A DNA stretch of 28,950 nucleotides from Fidelibacterota bacterium. GTDB taxonomy: Bacteria > Marinisomatota > Marinisomatia > Marinisomatales > UBA1611. The notes under the pieces were generated by a model. That model was not told where the DNA came from and did not search any database. It saw only the letters and a program-made list of their open reading frames with translations. The translations under genes were made by a program, and so were the position numbers. Position 1 is the stretch's first letter, and each line of letters starts with the position of its first letter. This document shows, piece after piece, positions 7,922-15,761 of this stretch. The stretch is taken from the NCBI GenBank assembly GCA_002722105.1, contig PBKF01000010.1, forward strand, positions 1 through 28,950. The letters are read 5' to 3'.

Positions 7922-8934
7922 TTATCAATTGAGACAAAATCTCCTGGTATAGAGCCAACAGTAAATTGATTTACCAGCGTACCATCATGATTGGTTACAA
8001 AAACCGTATCCGGTGCTACATAATCCGTTATTCCGAAATAAATGTAATCCTCATCTGAGCTACCGGAATATACACCTGATATATTCCCTATTATTTGATC
8101 TATATCTAAAGACAAGTCATTTTTGATTTTTGCTATTCCGGTTACTGTCAACCTGTACAAATTACCATCAATTGTAATAAGATCATTTTTAATAACAGAA
8201 TTAGCTCCGTTTTCATTTTTGGTTACATCTCCTGTTACAAGATTAATTTTTGAAAGGCCGGTGTAGGTGCTATAATCAGCGCCGTAGTACGTACTAGCCA
8301 CGTACAGATAACCACCCAGCAATTCTAGGTCTTCGGGACCGTTAATTACTTCATAGGATGTTGCAATTTCAAGAGTTGTTGTATTGATTTGCACCACAGT
8401 ATTTGCAGGTGACCAATCTGAATTTGATGGAATAGATGCAAACAAACTCGTGCTATTAAGAATCAAATCTTCAGGCATTCCAGGAACTGGAATTGAATCT
8501 ATAACTGATAGGGTTGTTAAATCAATCAGAAGAATAGCTTCCAAATTCCAACAGGACAAATAGCCTATTGTACCACTGGCAGCAAAATATCTAGGGCTGG
8601 CATTATTTAAAGTTAATGTTTCACTGTGTGTTATTTCATCACCAAGGTCAAATACTTCAACTTTATGACTATTGTTGACAACAACGTATAATCTATTTTC
8701 ATGAATTGTCATGGATTGTGCAACATCTCCCAAAGACGATCCTCCAAGTATTTGAGTTTCTGAAATGGATTCATTTGGGGCAATAGACCATAATGCAGCA
8801 TTATTGCTTCCAAAATTTCCTTCACAGAGAACAAAAACTTTTGGGTTGCCATTAATTTCCTGATTATCTTCATTTAATTCGCATCCAGTAAAGAGGAATA
8901 GAATGAAAGAGAAGAATGAAATGGTTTTTTTCAT
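7918..8934 (-). CDS. BtuG-like beta-propeller lipoprotein (YncE/DUF5074 type)
   Basis: A 338-residue secreted lipoprotein. The signal peptide ends in the lipobox LFTGC (C18), followed by the acidic stretch ELNEDNQE, which resembles a Bacteroidota surface-export signal. The rest is a repeated beta-propeller pattern: GNFGSNNAALW, then blades such as PEDLILNSTSLFAS and GPEDLELLGGYLYVAS, as in the YncE/DUF5074 family. In Bacteroides, BtuG of this type is a surface lipoprotein that binds cobalamin with extreme affinity and hands it to BtuB. The start overlaps the stop of the btuB-like gene by one base (TAATG) under the same cobalamin riboswitch. The BtuG role is therefore inference from fold plus operon context, not from binding residues. 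Confidence 0.72.
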   Translation of the reverse strand: MKKTISFFSFILFLFTGCELNEDNQEINGNPKVFVLCEGNFGSNNAALWSIAPNESISETQILGGSSLGDVAQSMTIHENRLYVVVNNSHKVEVFDLGDEITHSETLTLNNASPRYFAASGTIGYLSCWNLEAILLIDLTTLSVIDSIPVPGMPEDLILNSTSLFASIPSNSDWSPANTVVQINTTTLEIATSYEVINGPEDLELLGGYLYVASTYYGADYSTYTGLSKINLVTGDVTKNENGANSVIKNDLITIDGNLYRLTVTGIAKIKNDLSLDIDQIIGNISGVYSGSSDEDYIYFGITDYVAPDTVFVTNHDGTLVNQFTVGSIPGDFVSIDN

Positions 8935-10931
8935 TATTGTTCCTTGCTATTGATTTGATAAAAAATATTTAATCGAAATACCCTAGATGGCTCAGGATAG
9001 CCATATATAGTCATTATTTCATGATTTAAGAGATTAGAAATAGAAGCCTTCAATTGTAGTCGATCATTGAATATGGCCGGTGCTTCTTGAGAAAAATAGC
9101 TATTAATAGACGGTTTCATTGTTAAATCTGTTGGATAATCGTGCATGATAATCTGTTTTCCAGTAAATTGGAAAGACAGTGTTGATTTCCATTTCTTATG
9201 ACTCCATTGTCCTTGGATTGAACCAACCCATCCAGGGGCATACAATAATTTTTGTCTAGTCAATTGATTGGTTGATTCAATATTGATCATCGATCCTGCA
9301 ATTAAAAATTTATTTTCAATATTCATTTGGCCATTTATTCCAAATAAATTTTTCAGAGATTTGTTTATATTTTCTGGTTGCCAAATATCACCGTTTGGTT
9401 TCCAGACAATTAAATCAGTTGAATTAGAGGTTTTATAGAAAAGCTCCAAGTCCAATTGTTTAAAATAAAAATAAGCGCTTATTTTTTTCCTTTTAGAATG
9501 TTCTGGTTTTAATTCTGGATTACCTCCCGGAACCCAGTAGAGATCATTAAATGTTGGAGCGCGAAAGGATGTTGCATATGAAGCAGAAAATTTAAGCCAT
9601 TGGAATATATTCTTTGCGGCCTTAAAGGAATGGGTTATTACACCACCAAAATCAGAATAATTATCATATCGTGCTGCCGTAATTAGATTAATTTCGTTTA
9701 TTGTAAATAACGACAAAGATGGTGAGAAATAATATCTTTCTCTCTGATAAACACCTGTATCAGTGCTGTTAACTTTCTGAATAGAAAACCCAGAGTGGAA
9801 GCGATATTCAATACTATTTTTAGTAAAATATAACCCTGAAATTTCAGTGGTGGACGTTTCAGATAAGTGATTACTGTCAATGCTGATTATGGGGTCAACA
9901 TAATTTTCCCCAGATCTTCGATACTTAAAGGAAGATTTTACAAATCCCCTTGGAAAGAGATGTACCAATGAGCCAGAAAGTAGGGCTAATGTATCATTCC
10001 TAAATGCTTCCGTGTTTGGACTCCATATTAATCCGCTAATTCCCCGATCTTGGATAGAGTTCCAAAATGACACTCTTTTGTGCCAATTACCATTTTGTGA
10101 ATGCAATTGTAATCCTATAAACATCTGGAAAAAATGCTGATTTTTAAGACTGATTGATTCAGAGTTATATAGTACTGGATAAATACCGGGATTTGAATTT
10201 TTTCCTGTTGTTAATTCTATATTTGAATTTCCCATTTTCATATTAATATGTGCTGACAAAGCTTTTGAAGCATCCTGGCCACTTTGAATTTCAAATCCTG
10301 ATGAACGGGACCAAGGATTTATTTGGATTATACCATCAGATGAACCAGAGCCATATTTGAGATTATTATTTTGTTTGAGCATCCCATATCCCAAAAACTG
10401 TTCTGGAATTTGTGAGATATCAGATACGCCATTTTGCGGACTTGTTACATCGATATTATTGAATACTACTTTTGCATCAGTAGTGCGTCCTCCATCAATA
10501 GAAACCTGAGCAATCCCTGAACTTCCTCCGTAACTTCGGACAATAGCTCCTGGTAAACTATTTACAAGTTGATTACGAGTTATTCCAGATGACAACATTT
10601 GATAATAACCAGTATTATTTTTGACCAAGATTTCTGATAAATGAATTGGGTTATTGTCCATTTGCACCAGTTGAAAGCCCCCTGAATAAACTAAAGATTT
10701 ATCAACCATTCCTATGCGTTTTATTGTTAATGAATCACCTTTTATTGTACCAATTGGAAGCCAGAATAGGCCAGCTTCATTGGTTGAACTCCAAGTACTC
10801 AACCTAGTGTTGAAAACTGTTGCAAAAGTAACAGGTTGATTATTCTTTGTTAAAATAATCCCCTTACTACCCTTTGATGAGTCAAGTGCAAAAAGAATTG
10901 AATAAAAAAGTAATATGCGTCTAATTAGCAC
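8934..10931 (-). CDS. btuB: BtuB-like TonB-dependent cobalamin receptor
   Basis: A 665-residue outer-membrane receptor expected to import vitamin B12 using TonB energy. Order of parts: signal peptide (about 1-16); a carboxypeptidase-regulatory-like domain (about 22-95; GIILTKNNQPVTFATVF, STNEAGLFWLP), as in SusC-type receptors; a TonB-box-like HLSEILVKN (98-105); a plug (about 110-215) with VSIDGG and GSGSSDGIIQIN; then the barrel. The C-terminal segment NLLNHEIMTIYGYPEPSRVF strongly resembles BtuB-type receptors, which end near GYPxPGR. The start is GTG at 10931; the nearby upstream ATG is out of frame. A cobalamin riboswitch in the leader and a BtuG-like gene behind it support B12 as substrate. 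BtuFCD are not in the window. Confidence 0.88.
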   Translation of the reverse strand: MLIRRILLFYSILFALDSSKGSKGIILTKNNQPVTFATVFNTRLSTWSSTNEAGLFWLPIGTIKGDSLTIKRIGMVDKSLVYSGGFQLVQMDNNPIHLSEILVKNNTGYYQMLSSGITRNQLVNSLPGAIVRSYGGSSGIAQVSIDGGRTTDAKVVFNNIDVTSPQNGVSDISQIPEQFLGYGMLKQNNNLKYGSGSSDGIIQINPWSRSSGFEIQSGQDASKALSAHINMKMGNSNIELTTGKNSNPGIYPVLYNSESISLKNQHFFQMFIGLQLHSQNGNWHKRVSFWNSIQDRGISGLIWSPNTEAFRNDTLALLSGSLVHLFPRGFVKSSFKYRRSGENYVDPIISIDSNHLSETSTTEISGLYFTKNSIEYRFHSGFSIQKVNSTDTGVYQRERYYFSPSLSLFTINEINLITAARYDNYSDFGGVITHSFKAAKNIFQWLKFSASYATSFRAPTFNDLYWVPGGNPELKPEHSKRKKISAYFYFKQLDLELFYKTSNSTDLIVWKPNGDIWQPENINKSLKNLFGINGQMNIENKFLIAGSMINIESTNQLTRQKLLYAPGWVGSIQGQWSHKKWKSTLSFQFTGKQIIMHDYPTDLTMKPSINSYFSQEAPAIFNDRLQLKASISNLLNHEIMTIYGYPEPSRVFRLNIFYQINSKEQ

Positions 10932-10982
10932 AACATTCCCCGGATAAAATGGGAGAAAGTATAATCACTAGGCAGGGATGTT
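10932..10982 (-). promoter_or_regulatory. Hairpin over the btuB ribosome-binding region, possible riboswitch expression platform
   Basis: On the minus strand AACATCCC (10982-10975) can pair with GGGGAATGTT (10941-10932) with a small bulge. The second arm ends directly at the GTG start and contains GGGGA, the only Shine-Dalgarno-like stretch near it. Forming this stem would hide the initiation region, which suits translational control by the cobalamin aptamer upstream. The pairing is seen in sequence; the switching is inference. No U-run terminator was found in the leader. Confidence 0.4.
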
Positions 10983-11025
10983 TTGATTTTACCATGACCT
11001 TTTTTCCCGAAAGTCGTTAAGGTTG

Positions 11026-11181
11026 TATTCAAATATCCAAGTCTCCTGACTTATGTAGTCTCGACTGGTTCTCCTTCTCTTTAACTGGGTAAGCCAAAAA
11101 TGGATTTTGAACCAGTATTCTACAATTACAGTAGCGGGGACTGTACTCGAATCACACGAGTTTCCCTGTCATATTTGAATA
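11026..11181 (-). ncRNA. Cobalamin riboswitch (aptamer)
   Basis: The minus-strand leader of the btuB-like gene carries the conserved cobalamin aptamer core in order. First comes GACAGGGAAACTCGTGTGAT, then ACAGTCCCCGCTACTGTAA, a GAGAAGGAGAACCAG stretch, and the B12 box AAGTCAGGAGACTTG (around 11038-11052). The closing P1 stem is a perfect 11-bp pairing of TATTCAAATAT (11181-11171) with ATATTTGAATA (11036-11026), which fixes the aptamer ends. This family binds cobalamins and lowers expression of uptake genes when B12 is plentiful. The aptamer ends 94 bases before the GTG start, leaving room for an expression platform. Confidence 0.93.
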
Positions 11182-11195
11182 AAAGTAACTAGGTG

Positions 11196-11223
11196 ATATT
11201 ACAATTGGATCAGAGAATTTCAA
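11196..11223 (-). promoter_or_regulatory. Possible promoter of the riboswitch-btuB-btuG unit
   Basis: On the minus strand TTGAAA (11223-11218) and TAATAT (11201-11196) are separated by 16 bases, an acceptable sigma70-type pair. Transcription would start near 11189, only a few bases before the first base of the riboswitch P1 stem at 11181, which is the expected geometry. This is a motif match only. Confidence 0.4.
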
Positions 11224-11259
11224 ATCTGAAACAAGTCGTTCAATCAATTTCATTCAAAG

Positions 11260-11287
11260 TTTAAAGAATTGTGTTCTTTTTTATAAA
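11260..11287 (+). promoter_or_regulatory. Possible promoter of the NlpC/P60 gene
   Basis: TTTAAA (11260-11265) and TATAAA (11282-11287) are 16 bases apart on the plus strand, giving a predicted transcription start near 11294, about 30 bases before the ATG at 11325. It lies back to back with the riboswitch promoter. In AT-rich DNA such matches are common, so this is weak. Confidence 0.25.
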
Positions 11288-11324
11288 TACCAATTTTTTA
11301 TTCAAGGTAGATTCAAATAAATTT

Positions 11325-12056
11325 ATGTCCATGTATCAGCTATCTAATACCTGGTTTATTATTCATTCATCTGTTGCACCTATTTATGCAGATCCAACTT
11401 TTAATGCTCCTTGCACAAGTGAAACAGTCTTTGGTGAATCATGTAAAGTAATTGGCCAAAGGGATAATTGGTTAAATATAAAATGTGAGGATGGTTATGA
11501 AGGTTGGATTAATGAATTTTACGGTAAAACGAAGTCTGCAAAAAACAAACCGACTTATATTGTTGTATTCCCAAACGAAAAAGGCACTTATAGTCACAAC
11601 TATCCATTTGGCGCACAAATAAAGCAAAATATACCAGGCTCTATTCAAATAACAGACACTTTAGGTATCGATCAAATCATTCCTGTCGCAAAAAATTTAT
11701 TGGGTATCCCTTATAAGTGGGGTGGAAAAACATCTTATGGTTTTGATTGTTCCGGTTTAGTGCAATCGGTCTTAAAGGTATGTGGTTTATCAATCCCTAG
11801 AGATTCTTACCAACAGCATGATTTTTTTTTGGAAGATGAAATTGAAATTGATGAAGCGGAGCCAGGTGATTTGCATTTTTTTGGTAAAAGTGGTGATATT
11901 ACCCATGTCGGTTTATCTACAGGGAAAAAAGGTATATTGCATTCTCAGGGGTCTGTGAAGGAAGAATCACTTGATATCCGTCAAAAATTGGCCAATAAAA
12001 AACTAATAGATTTCTACATTTCAACTCATTCGATTCGCCGTAAGTTTAACCAGTGA
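11325..12056 (+). CDS. SH3b and NlpC/P60 domain peptidase
   Basis: A cysteine peptidase that probably cleaves the gamma-D-glutamyl-diaminopimelate bond in peptidoglycan stem peptides. From the ATG at 11325 it has 243 residues: an N-terminal SH3b-like region (about 5-65, with WLNIKCEDGYEGWI) and an NlpC/P60 domain (about 120-225). Catalytic residues are C142 in YGFDCSGLVQ and H194 in DITHVGLS, with PGDLHFF between. A longer GTG frame begins at 11271, but its extra 18 residues look like untranslated AT-rich leader; ATG 11331 is also possible. No signal peptide is visible. The protein may thus be cytosolic and recycle murein peptides, like the known dipeptidyl-peptidase VI/YkfC enzymes. Its stop overlaps the next start (GTGA). 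Confidence 0.87.
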   Translation: MSMYQLSNTWFIIHSSVAPIYADPTFNAPCTSETVFGESCKVIGQRDNWLNIKCEDGYEGWINEFYGKTKSAKNKPTYIVVFPNEKGTYSHNYPFGAQIKQNIPGSIQITDTLGIDQIIPVAKNLLGIPYKWGGKTSYGFDCSGLVQSVLKVCGLSIPRDSYQQHDFFLEDEIEIDEAEPGDLHFFGKSGDITHVGLSTGKKGILHSQGSVKEESLDIRQKLANKKLIDFYISTHSIRRKFNQ

Positions 12057-12598
12057 ATAATCCTTCAGGAAAAGCAACTAACGGACAACTTCTTAATCGT
12101 GCCGTATTGGTATTAAATGCGAACTATTCTCCAATGATGATTTGTACTGCAAAACGAGCAATATGTATGGACTATTTGGATAAAGTTGATGTCTTAGTCA
12201 AATATGATGAAAAAATTCAAAGTCCATCTTTATCCTGGAGTCTTCCAAGTGTGGTAAAAATCAGGGATTTTATACGGTATGATAATCTATCAGTTGATTT
12301 AAATCGGAAAAATATAATTGCTCGGGATGAACATACTTGTCAGTACTGCGGAAAATCTAAAGCACCTTTGACAATTGACCATATAACTCCTAAAGGGAGG
12401 GGTGGTCTGGATACATGGGAAAATCTCGTTGTCGCATGTAAACCATGTAATCAGCGAAAAGGAGACCGAACACCAGACGAAGCTAATATGCCCTTAAACC
12501 GCATTCCAAAACGGCCAAACCGGCTACATTATTTCCAGAGATTTGTTAAAGAAAAACAACAAGATTGGAGACCATATTTATTTATGGAACCATTTTAA
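12053..12598 (+). CDS. HNH endonuclease-family protein
   Basis: A 181-residue protein with a typical HNH/zinc-finger nuclease core in its C-terminal half. The core has C96-x2-C99 (HTCQYCG), ITIDH-type D109-H110 followed by ITPKGRGG, N124 (WENLV) and C129-x2-C132 (CKPCNQRKG). The N-terminal half (VLVLNANYSPMMICTAKRAI) is conserved in a widespread chromosomal HNH family found in Bacteroidota, Actinobacteria and Cyanobacteria, whose role is not established. It is not part of a recognisable restriction or mobile element here. The GTG start at 12053 overlaps the peptidase stop; the next in-frame ATG (codon 28) would remove the conserved N-terminus. Confidence 0.87.
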   Translation: MNNPSGKATNGQLLNRAVLVLNANYSPMMICTAKRAICMDYLDKVDVLVKYDEKIQSPSLSWSLPSVVKIRDFIRYDNLSVDLNRKNIIARDEHTCQYCGKSKAPLTIDHITPKGRGGLDTWENLVVACKPCNQRKGDRTPDEANMPLNRIPKRPNRLHYFQRFVKEKQQDWRPYLFMEPF

Positions 12599-12627
12599 TA
12601 GATTGATTCTCCACCACATACCACAAC

Positions 12628-13614
12628 ATGCTAGCAGATAAAAAAAACTTACGTGTATTAAGTGGGATTCAGCCATCAGGTGCTCTCCATTTAGGAAACT
12701 ATTTTGGGATGATGAATCGGATGATAAAGTACCAGGAGAATAATGATCTATTCTGTTTTATAGCCAATTATCATGCGTTGACAACAGTTCCAGATTCTGA
12801 AACTCTAGCTGTCAATACATTCAATGCTGCTTGTGATTTTTTAGCATTAGGTTTGGACCCTGATAAATCAACTTTTTGGATCCAGTCTGATGTACCACAT
12901 GTAACTGAACTTACTTGGCTACTTTCGTCTCATGCAAGTGTTGGTCTCATGGATCGGGCAACGTCCTATAAGGATAAAATAGCACAAGGTCTGAAACCTA
13001 ACATGGGATTATATTCATATCCCGTTTTAATGGCTGCGGATATTTTATTATTTGACAGCAATATTGTTCCTGTAGGTAAAGATCAGAAGCAACATTTAGA
13101 AATTACAAGAAATATAGCTATGAGATTCAATAATCAATATGGTGAAACATTGGTTATACCAGATGCAGATATCGAAAAAATTACCCAGCTAATACCTGGA
13201 ATTGATGGCCAGAAGATGAGTAAGTCTTACAAAAATACAATTCCTATTTTTGATAGTGAAAAGAATATTAGGAAACAGATTATGCGGATTGTAACAGATA
13301 CAGCAGGGATTAATGAATCAAAAGATAAGGATACTCCTTTATTCCATTTATATACTTTATTTTTGGATGAAAATGGTCAACAAAATCTCTTAGATAGATA
13401 CGATGGTAAAGGATTACGGTATGGCGATGTAAAGCACGAACTATTTGAAAAGGTGATGGATCATTTTGGCCCATTCCGTGCAAAAAGAGAAGAATTATTA
13501 TCTAACTCAGATTTTGTTCACGATATTCTTCGTGAAGGTGCAAAAAAAGCTACAAAAGTTGCGGACAAAGTATTGGAACGGGCAAGGACAGCATCAGGAG
13601 TAAATTTCTTATAA
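12628..13614 (+). CDS. trpS: Tryptophanyl-tRNA synthetase
   Basis: Class I aminoacyl-tRNA synthetase that charges tRNA-Trp. The 328 residues include the HIGH-type motif in SGIQPSGALHLGNYFG (HLGN, 21-24), the conserved DRATSYKDK region, PVLMAADILLF, VPVGKDQKQHLEI and the KMSKS loop at 196-200 (GQKMSKSYKNT). Length is standard for the bacterial short form. The stop shares one base with the scpA start (TAATG). Thirty bases separate it from the HNH gene, with no obvious terminator. No trp-codon leader or T-box was seen in that gap. Confidence 0.97.
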   Translation: MLADKKNLRVLSGIQPSGALHLGNYFGMMNRMIKYQENNDLFCFIANYHALTTVPDSETLAVNTFNAACDFLALGLDPDKSTFWIQSDVPHVTELTWLLSSHASVGLMDRATSYKDKIAQGLKPNMGLYSYPVLMAADILLFDSNIVPVGKDQKQHLEITRNIAMRFNNQYGETLVIPDADIEKITQLIPGIDGQKMSKSYKNTIPIFDSEKNIRKQIMRIVTDTAGINESKDKDTPLFHLYTLFLDENGQQNLLDRYDGKGLRYGDVKHELFEKVMDHFGPFRAKREELLSNSDFVHDILREGAKKATKVADKVLERARTASGVNFL

Positions 13615-14342
13615 TGGGTTATAAAGTACATTTAGATAACTTTGAAGGGCCATTAGATCTTTTATTATATTTTATACGAAGGGATGAATTAGATATATAT
13701 GATATCCCAATTGGAAAAATCACGAAGGAATTTATTTCAGTGATTGAGGAATGGAAGCGGTTAAATATGCATATAGCAGGTGAATTTATTGTGATGGCAT
13801 CTACTCTAATGCGAGTTAAGGTTAAAATGATGATTCCGCGACCTGAATTGGATGATGATGGTGAAATTTTAGACCCACGTGCAGAATTAATGCAGCAATT
13901 AATTGATTATAAACGGTTTCGTGATGCAGCGAATATGCTCAAAGACTTAGCAGATGAAAGAAACCATGCCATCCCTAGGCAGTTCAACCAAGATATCAGG
14001 GCTGTAGACGAAGAAGAAATTGGAGCCCTTTTAAAGGATGTAACTTTATATGATTTAGCAAGGGTATTTAAAACCGCTATGGAAAACCGTCCAGTCATGT
14101 CTCAATTTGAATTAAATCGGGAACCTGTAAAATTAGAGCAGCAAAAAGATTTTATCTTTAAATTTTTTGATGGTGAAGGAAGATTAAAATTTTCAACTTT
14201 GCTTGATAATCTAAAATCCAAAATGGAAATAATCGTTACTTTTCTTGCAATTTTGGATTTAGTTAGAGAAGGTCTTTGCACTGTTGGTCAGTTTGATGTT
14301 TTTGGGGAAGTAGAGTTAATTTATTTAGGATCAGCAACCTAA
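13614..14342 (+). CDS. scpA: Segregation and condensation protein A
   Basis: ScpA is the kleisin that bridges SMC heads and binds ScpB in the chromosome condensation complex. The 242 residues begin with the hallmark YKVHLDNFEGPLDLLLYFIR and continue with IYDIPIGKITKEFI and the conserved EFIVMASTLMRVKVKMMIPR. The C-terminal winged helix lies at about 180-240 (FKFFDGEGRLKFSTLL, VTFLAILDLVREG). It sits between trpS and scpB with one-base overlaps on both sides, the classic scpA-scpB arrangement. smc itself is not in the window. Confidence 0.96.
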   Translation: MGYKVHLDNFEGPLDLLLYFIRRDELDIYDIPIGKITKEFISVIEEWKRLNMHIAGEFIVMASTLMRVKVKMMIPRPELDDDGEILDPRAELMQQLIDYKRFRDAANMLKDLADERNHAIPRQFNQDIRAVDEEEIGALLKDVTLYDLARVFKTAMENRPVMSQFELNREPVKLEQQKDFIFKFFDGEGRLKFSTLLDNLKSKMEIIVTFLAILDLVREGLCTVGQFDVFGEVELIYLGSAT

Positions 14343-14965
14343 TGAAAAAAATGGAAATAAAAAAAATCATAGAAGCATTGCTGTTCGCAAGTCCTGAACC
14401 TTTAACTCAATCAAAAATAAACCGAGTATTTGACCCTGATACACCTGATCTTTCCAAGTTTATCTTAGAGTTGAATGAACAATATAAAAAAGAAGAACAT
14501 GCTTTTGAAATTTGTCAAGTTTCAGGAGGATACCAACTTATTTCACAAAAAGAATTTGAATATTTCATTCGAAGAATGTTTAATAAAACTGGACGCCTTT
14601 ATTTGTCACCTGCTGCTTTGGATTCTTTAGCCATAGTTGCATATAAGCAACCTATAGGCAGATATGAGATTGAAGCAATACGCGGTGTGGATTCTAGCGG
14701 AGTTCTTAAAACACTTCTTAATCGTAATTTAATTAAAATAAAAGGTCGAGATTCGGGTCCCGGTCGCCCTCTGTTATACCAAACAACCAATAAATTTCTA
14801 GAACATTTTGGGCTCAATCGACTTTCGGATATGCCGAAGTTAAAAGAGATTACAGAACTTATGGACGCAGATCCAAACTTGGGAGAACAAATAGCAGTTT
14901 TTGAAGAGACAGATAAAAGTAATGAACTGGATGATTCTTCCCAACCCGATATCTCTAGTGCTTGA
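14342..14965 (+). CDS. scpB: Segregation and condensation protein B
   Basis: ScpB forms a dimer of winged-helix proteins on the ScpA kleisin. The 207 residues show the N-terminal KKIIEALLFASPEPLTQSKI, LSPAALDSLAIVAYKQPIGR, EIEAIRGVDSSGVLKTLLNR, and IKGRDSGPGRPLLYQTTNKF leading to LEHFGLNRLSDMPKL. All are family landmarks. The last 35 residues are an acidic, probably disordered tail. It shares a TAATG overlap with scpA and is followed after 4 bases by the rluB-type gene, whose ATG at 14970 is preferred over upstream starts inside scpB. Confidence 0.96.
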   Translation: MKKMEIKKIIEALLFASPEPLTQSKINRVFDPDTPDLSKFILELNEQYKKEEHAFEICQVSGGYQLISQKEFEYFIRRMFNKTGRLYLSPAALDSLAIVAYKQPIGRYEIEAIRGVDSSGVLKTLLNRNLIKIKGRDSGPGRPLLYQTTNKFLEHFGLNRLSDMPKLKEITELMDADPNLGEQIAVFEETDKSNELDDSSQPDISSA

Positions 14966-14969
14966 CCCT

Positions 14970-15668
14970 ATGCGATTAAATAAATTTTTGGCTGAAGCAG
15001 GCATCGCTTCAAGGAGAAAATCCGATAAATTAATCCAGATGGCAACAACAGAAGTTAATGGCAAAATTTGCCTAGATCCTGCATATCATGTACAAGTTGA
15101 TGATGTGGTGAAGTATGACGGTCAGAAAATTAAACCTGTTAAGGAAAAGGTAGTGGTGATGCTTCATAAACCAAAAAAAGTTATCACAACTGTAAGGGAT
15201 ACTCACGGACGAAAAACTGTCATGGATCTTGTATCTTTAAAACACAGACTTACACCAGTTGGAAGACTTGACCAAGATACAACAGGCTTACTTTTACTCA
15301 CTAATGATGGCCAACTGCATCAGTATTTAACTCACCCTAAGAACCAAATAGCAAAAGACTACGAAGCTGTAATTAAAGGAAGAATGACTAATTCACAGAT
15401 CCGAAAATTATCGACTGGAATCTATATAGGTGATAAAGAGTTTGGTAATGCGGAGATACTTCATCAGGAAACAGATAAAGGTAGGTCTACCATAACCCTT
15501 CGACTTCGGCAAGGAAAGAAACGAGAAATTCGTAGAATTATGTATTATCTCAAACTAAAACTACTTTCCCTAAAGCGGATCAGATTTGGGGGTCTTTCAT
15601 TGGGTAATCTTCCTGAATCTGGACAACGTAATTTGACGAAAGAAGAAATAAAATCACTTCAAGAATAA
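14970..15668 (+). CDS. rluB: 23S rRNA pseudouridine synthase, RluB/RsuA family
   Basis: This enzyme converts a uridine in ribosomal RNA to pseudouridine. From ATG 14970 it has 232 residues: an S4 RNA-binding domain (1-50; MRLNKFLAEAGIASRRKSD) and the RsuA-type catalytic domain. The latter has VGRLDQDTTGLLLLTNDG with catalytic D101, and QGKKREIRRIMYYL near the end. The frame is open back to 14901 inside scpB, but those 23 residues are non-homologous and the family always begins at the S4 domain, so the later start is chosen. The position after scpAB is the common scpA-scpB-rluB order, which supports RluB over RsuA or RluE/F. Confidence 0.93.
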   Translation: MRLNKFLAEAGIASRRKSDKLIQMATTEVNGKICLDPAYHVQVDDVVKYDGQKIKPVKEKVVVMLHKPKKVITTVRDTHGRKTVMDLVSLKHRLTPVGRLDQDTTGLLLLTNDGQLHQYLTHPKNQIAKDYEAVIKGRMTNSQIRKLSTGIYIGDKEFGNAEILHQETDKGRSTITLRLRQGKKREIRRIMYYLKLKLLSLKRIRFGGLSLGNLPESGQRNLTKEEIKSLQE

Positions 15669-15695
15669 CTACATATTCCTTCATAATATTTAAAT

Positions 15696-15729
15696 CCTTT
15701 TCCCAGTTGGGTTTCTTATGAAGAAAAGG
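15696..15729 (+). other. Inverted repeat in the rluB-cmk gap
   Basis: CCTTTTC (15696-15702) is perfectly complementary to GAAAAGG (15723-15729) with a 20-base loop. It lies in the 93-base gap between the rluB-type gene and cmk. No U-run follows, so it is not a clear terminator. It could be a leader structure of the cmk-rpsA unit or chance. Confidence 0.25.
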
Positions 15730-15761
15730 TAGATTCCCCGGCTTCTTAAGAGTTGAATTAC

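Noticed and set aside
8934..10931. Idea that the TonB receptor imports iron chelates because a Fur-family gene is nearby
   Set aside because: It is preceded by a clear cobalamin riboswitch and followed by a BtuG-like gene, and its C-terminus resembles BtuB; the Fur-family gene is more than 4 kb away.
12053..12598. HNH gene as part of a restriction system, intron or mobile element
   Set aside because: It is embedded by overlap in a housekeeping run, belongs to a widespread chromosomal HNH family, and has no methylase, recombinase or repeat beside it.
15702..15711. CCCAGTTGGG as a terminator hairpin after the rluB-type gene
   Set aside because: Only three base pairs with a four-base loop and no strong U-run; the larger inverted repeat around it is listed with low confidence instead.
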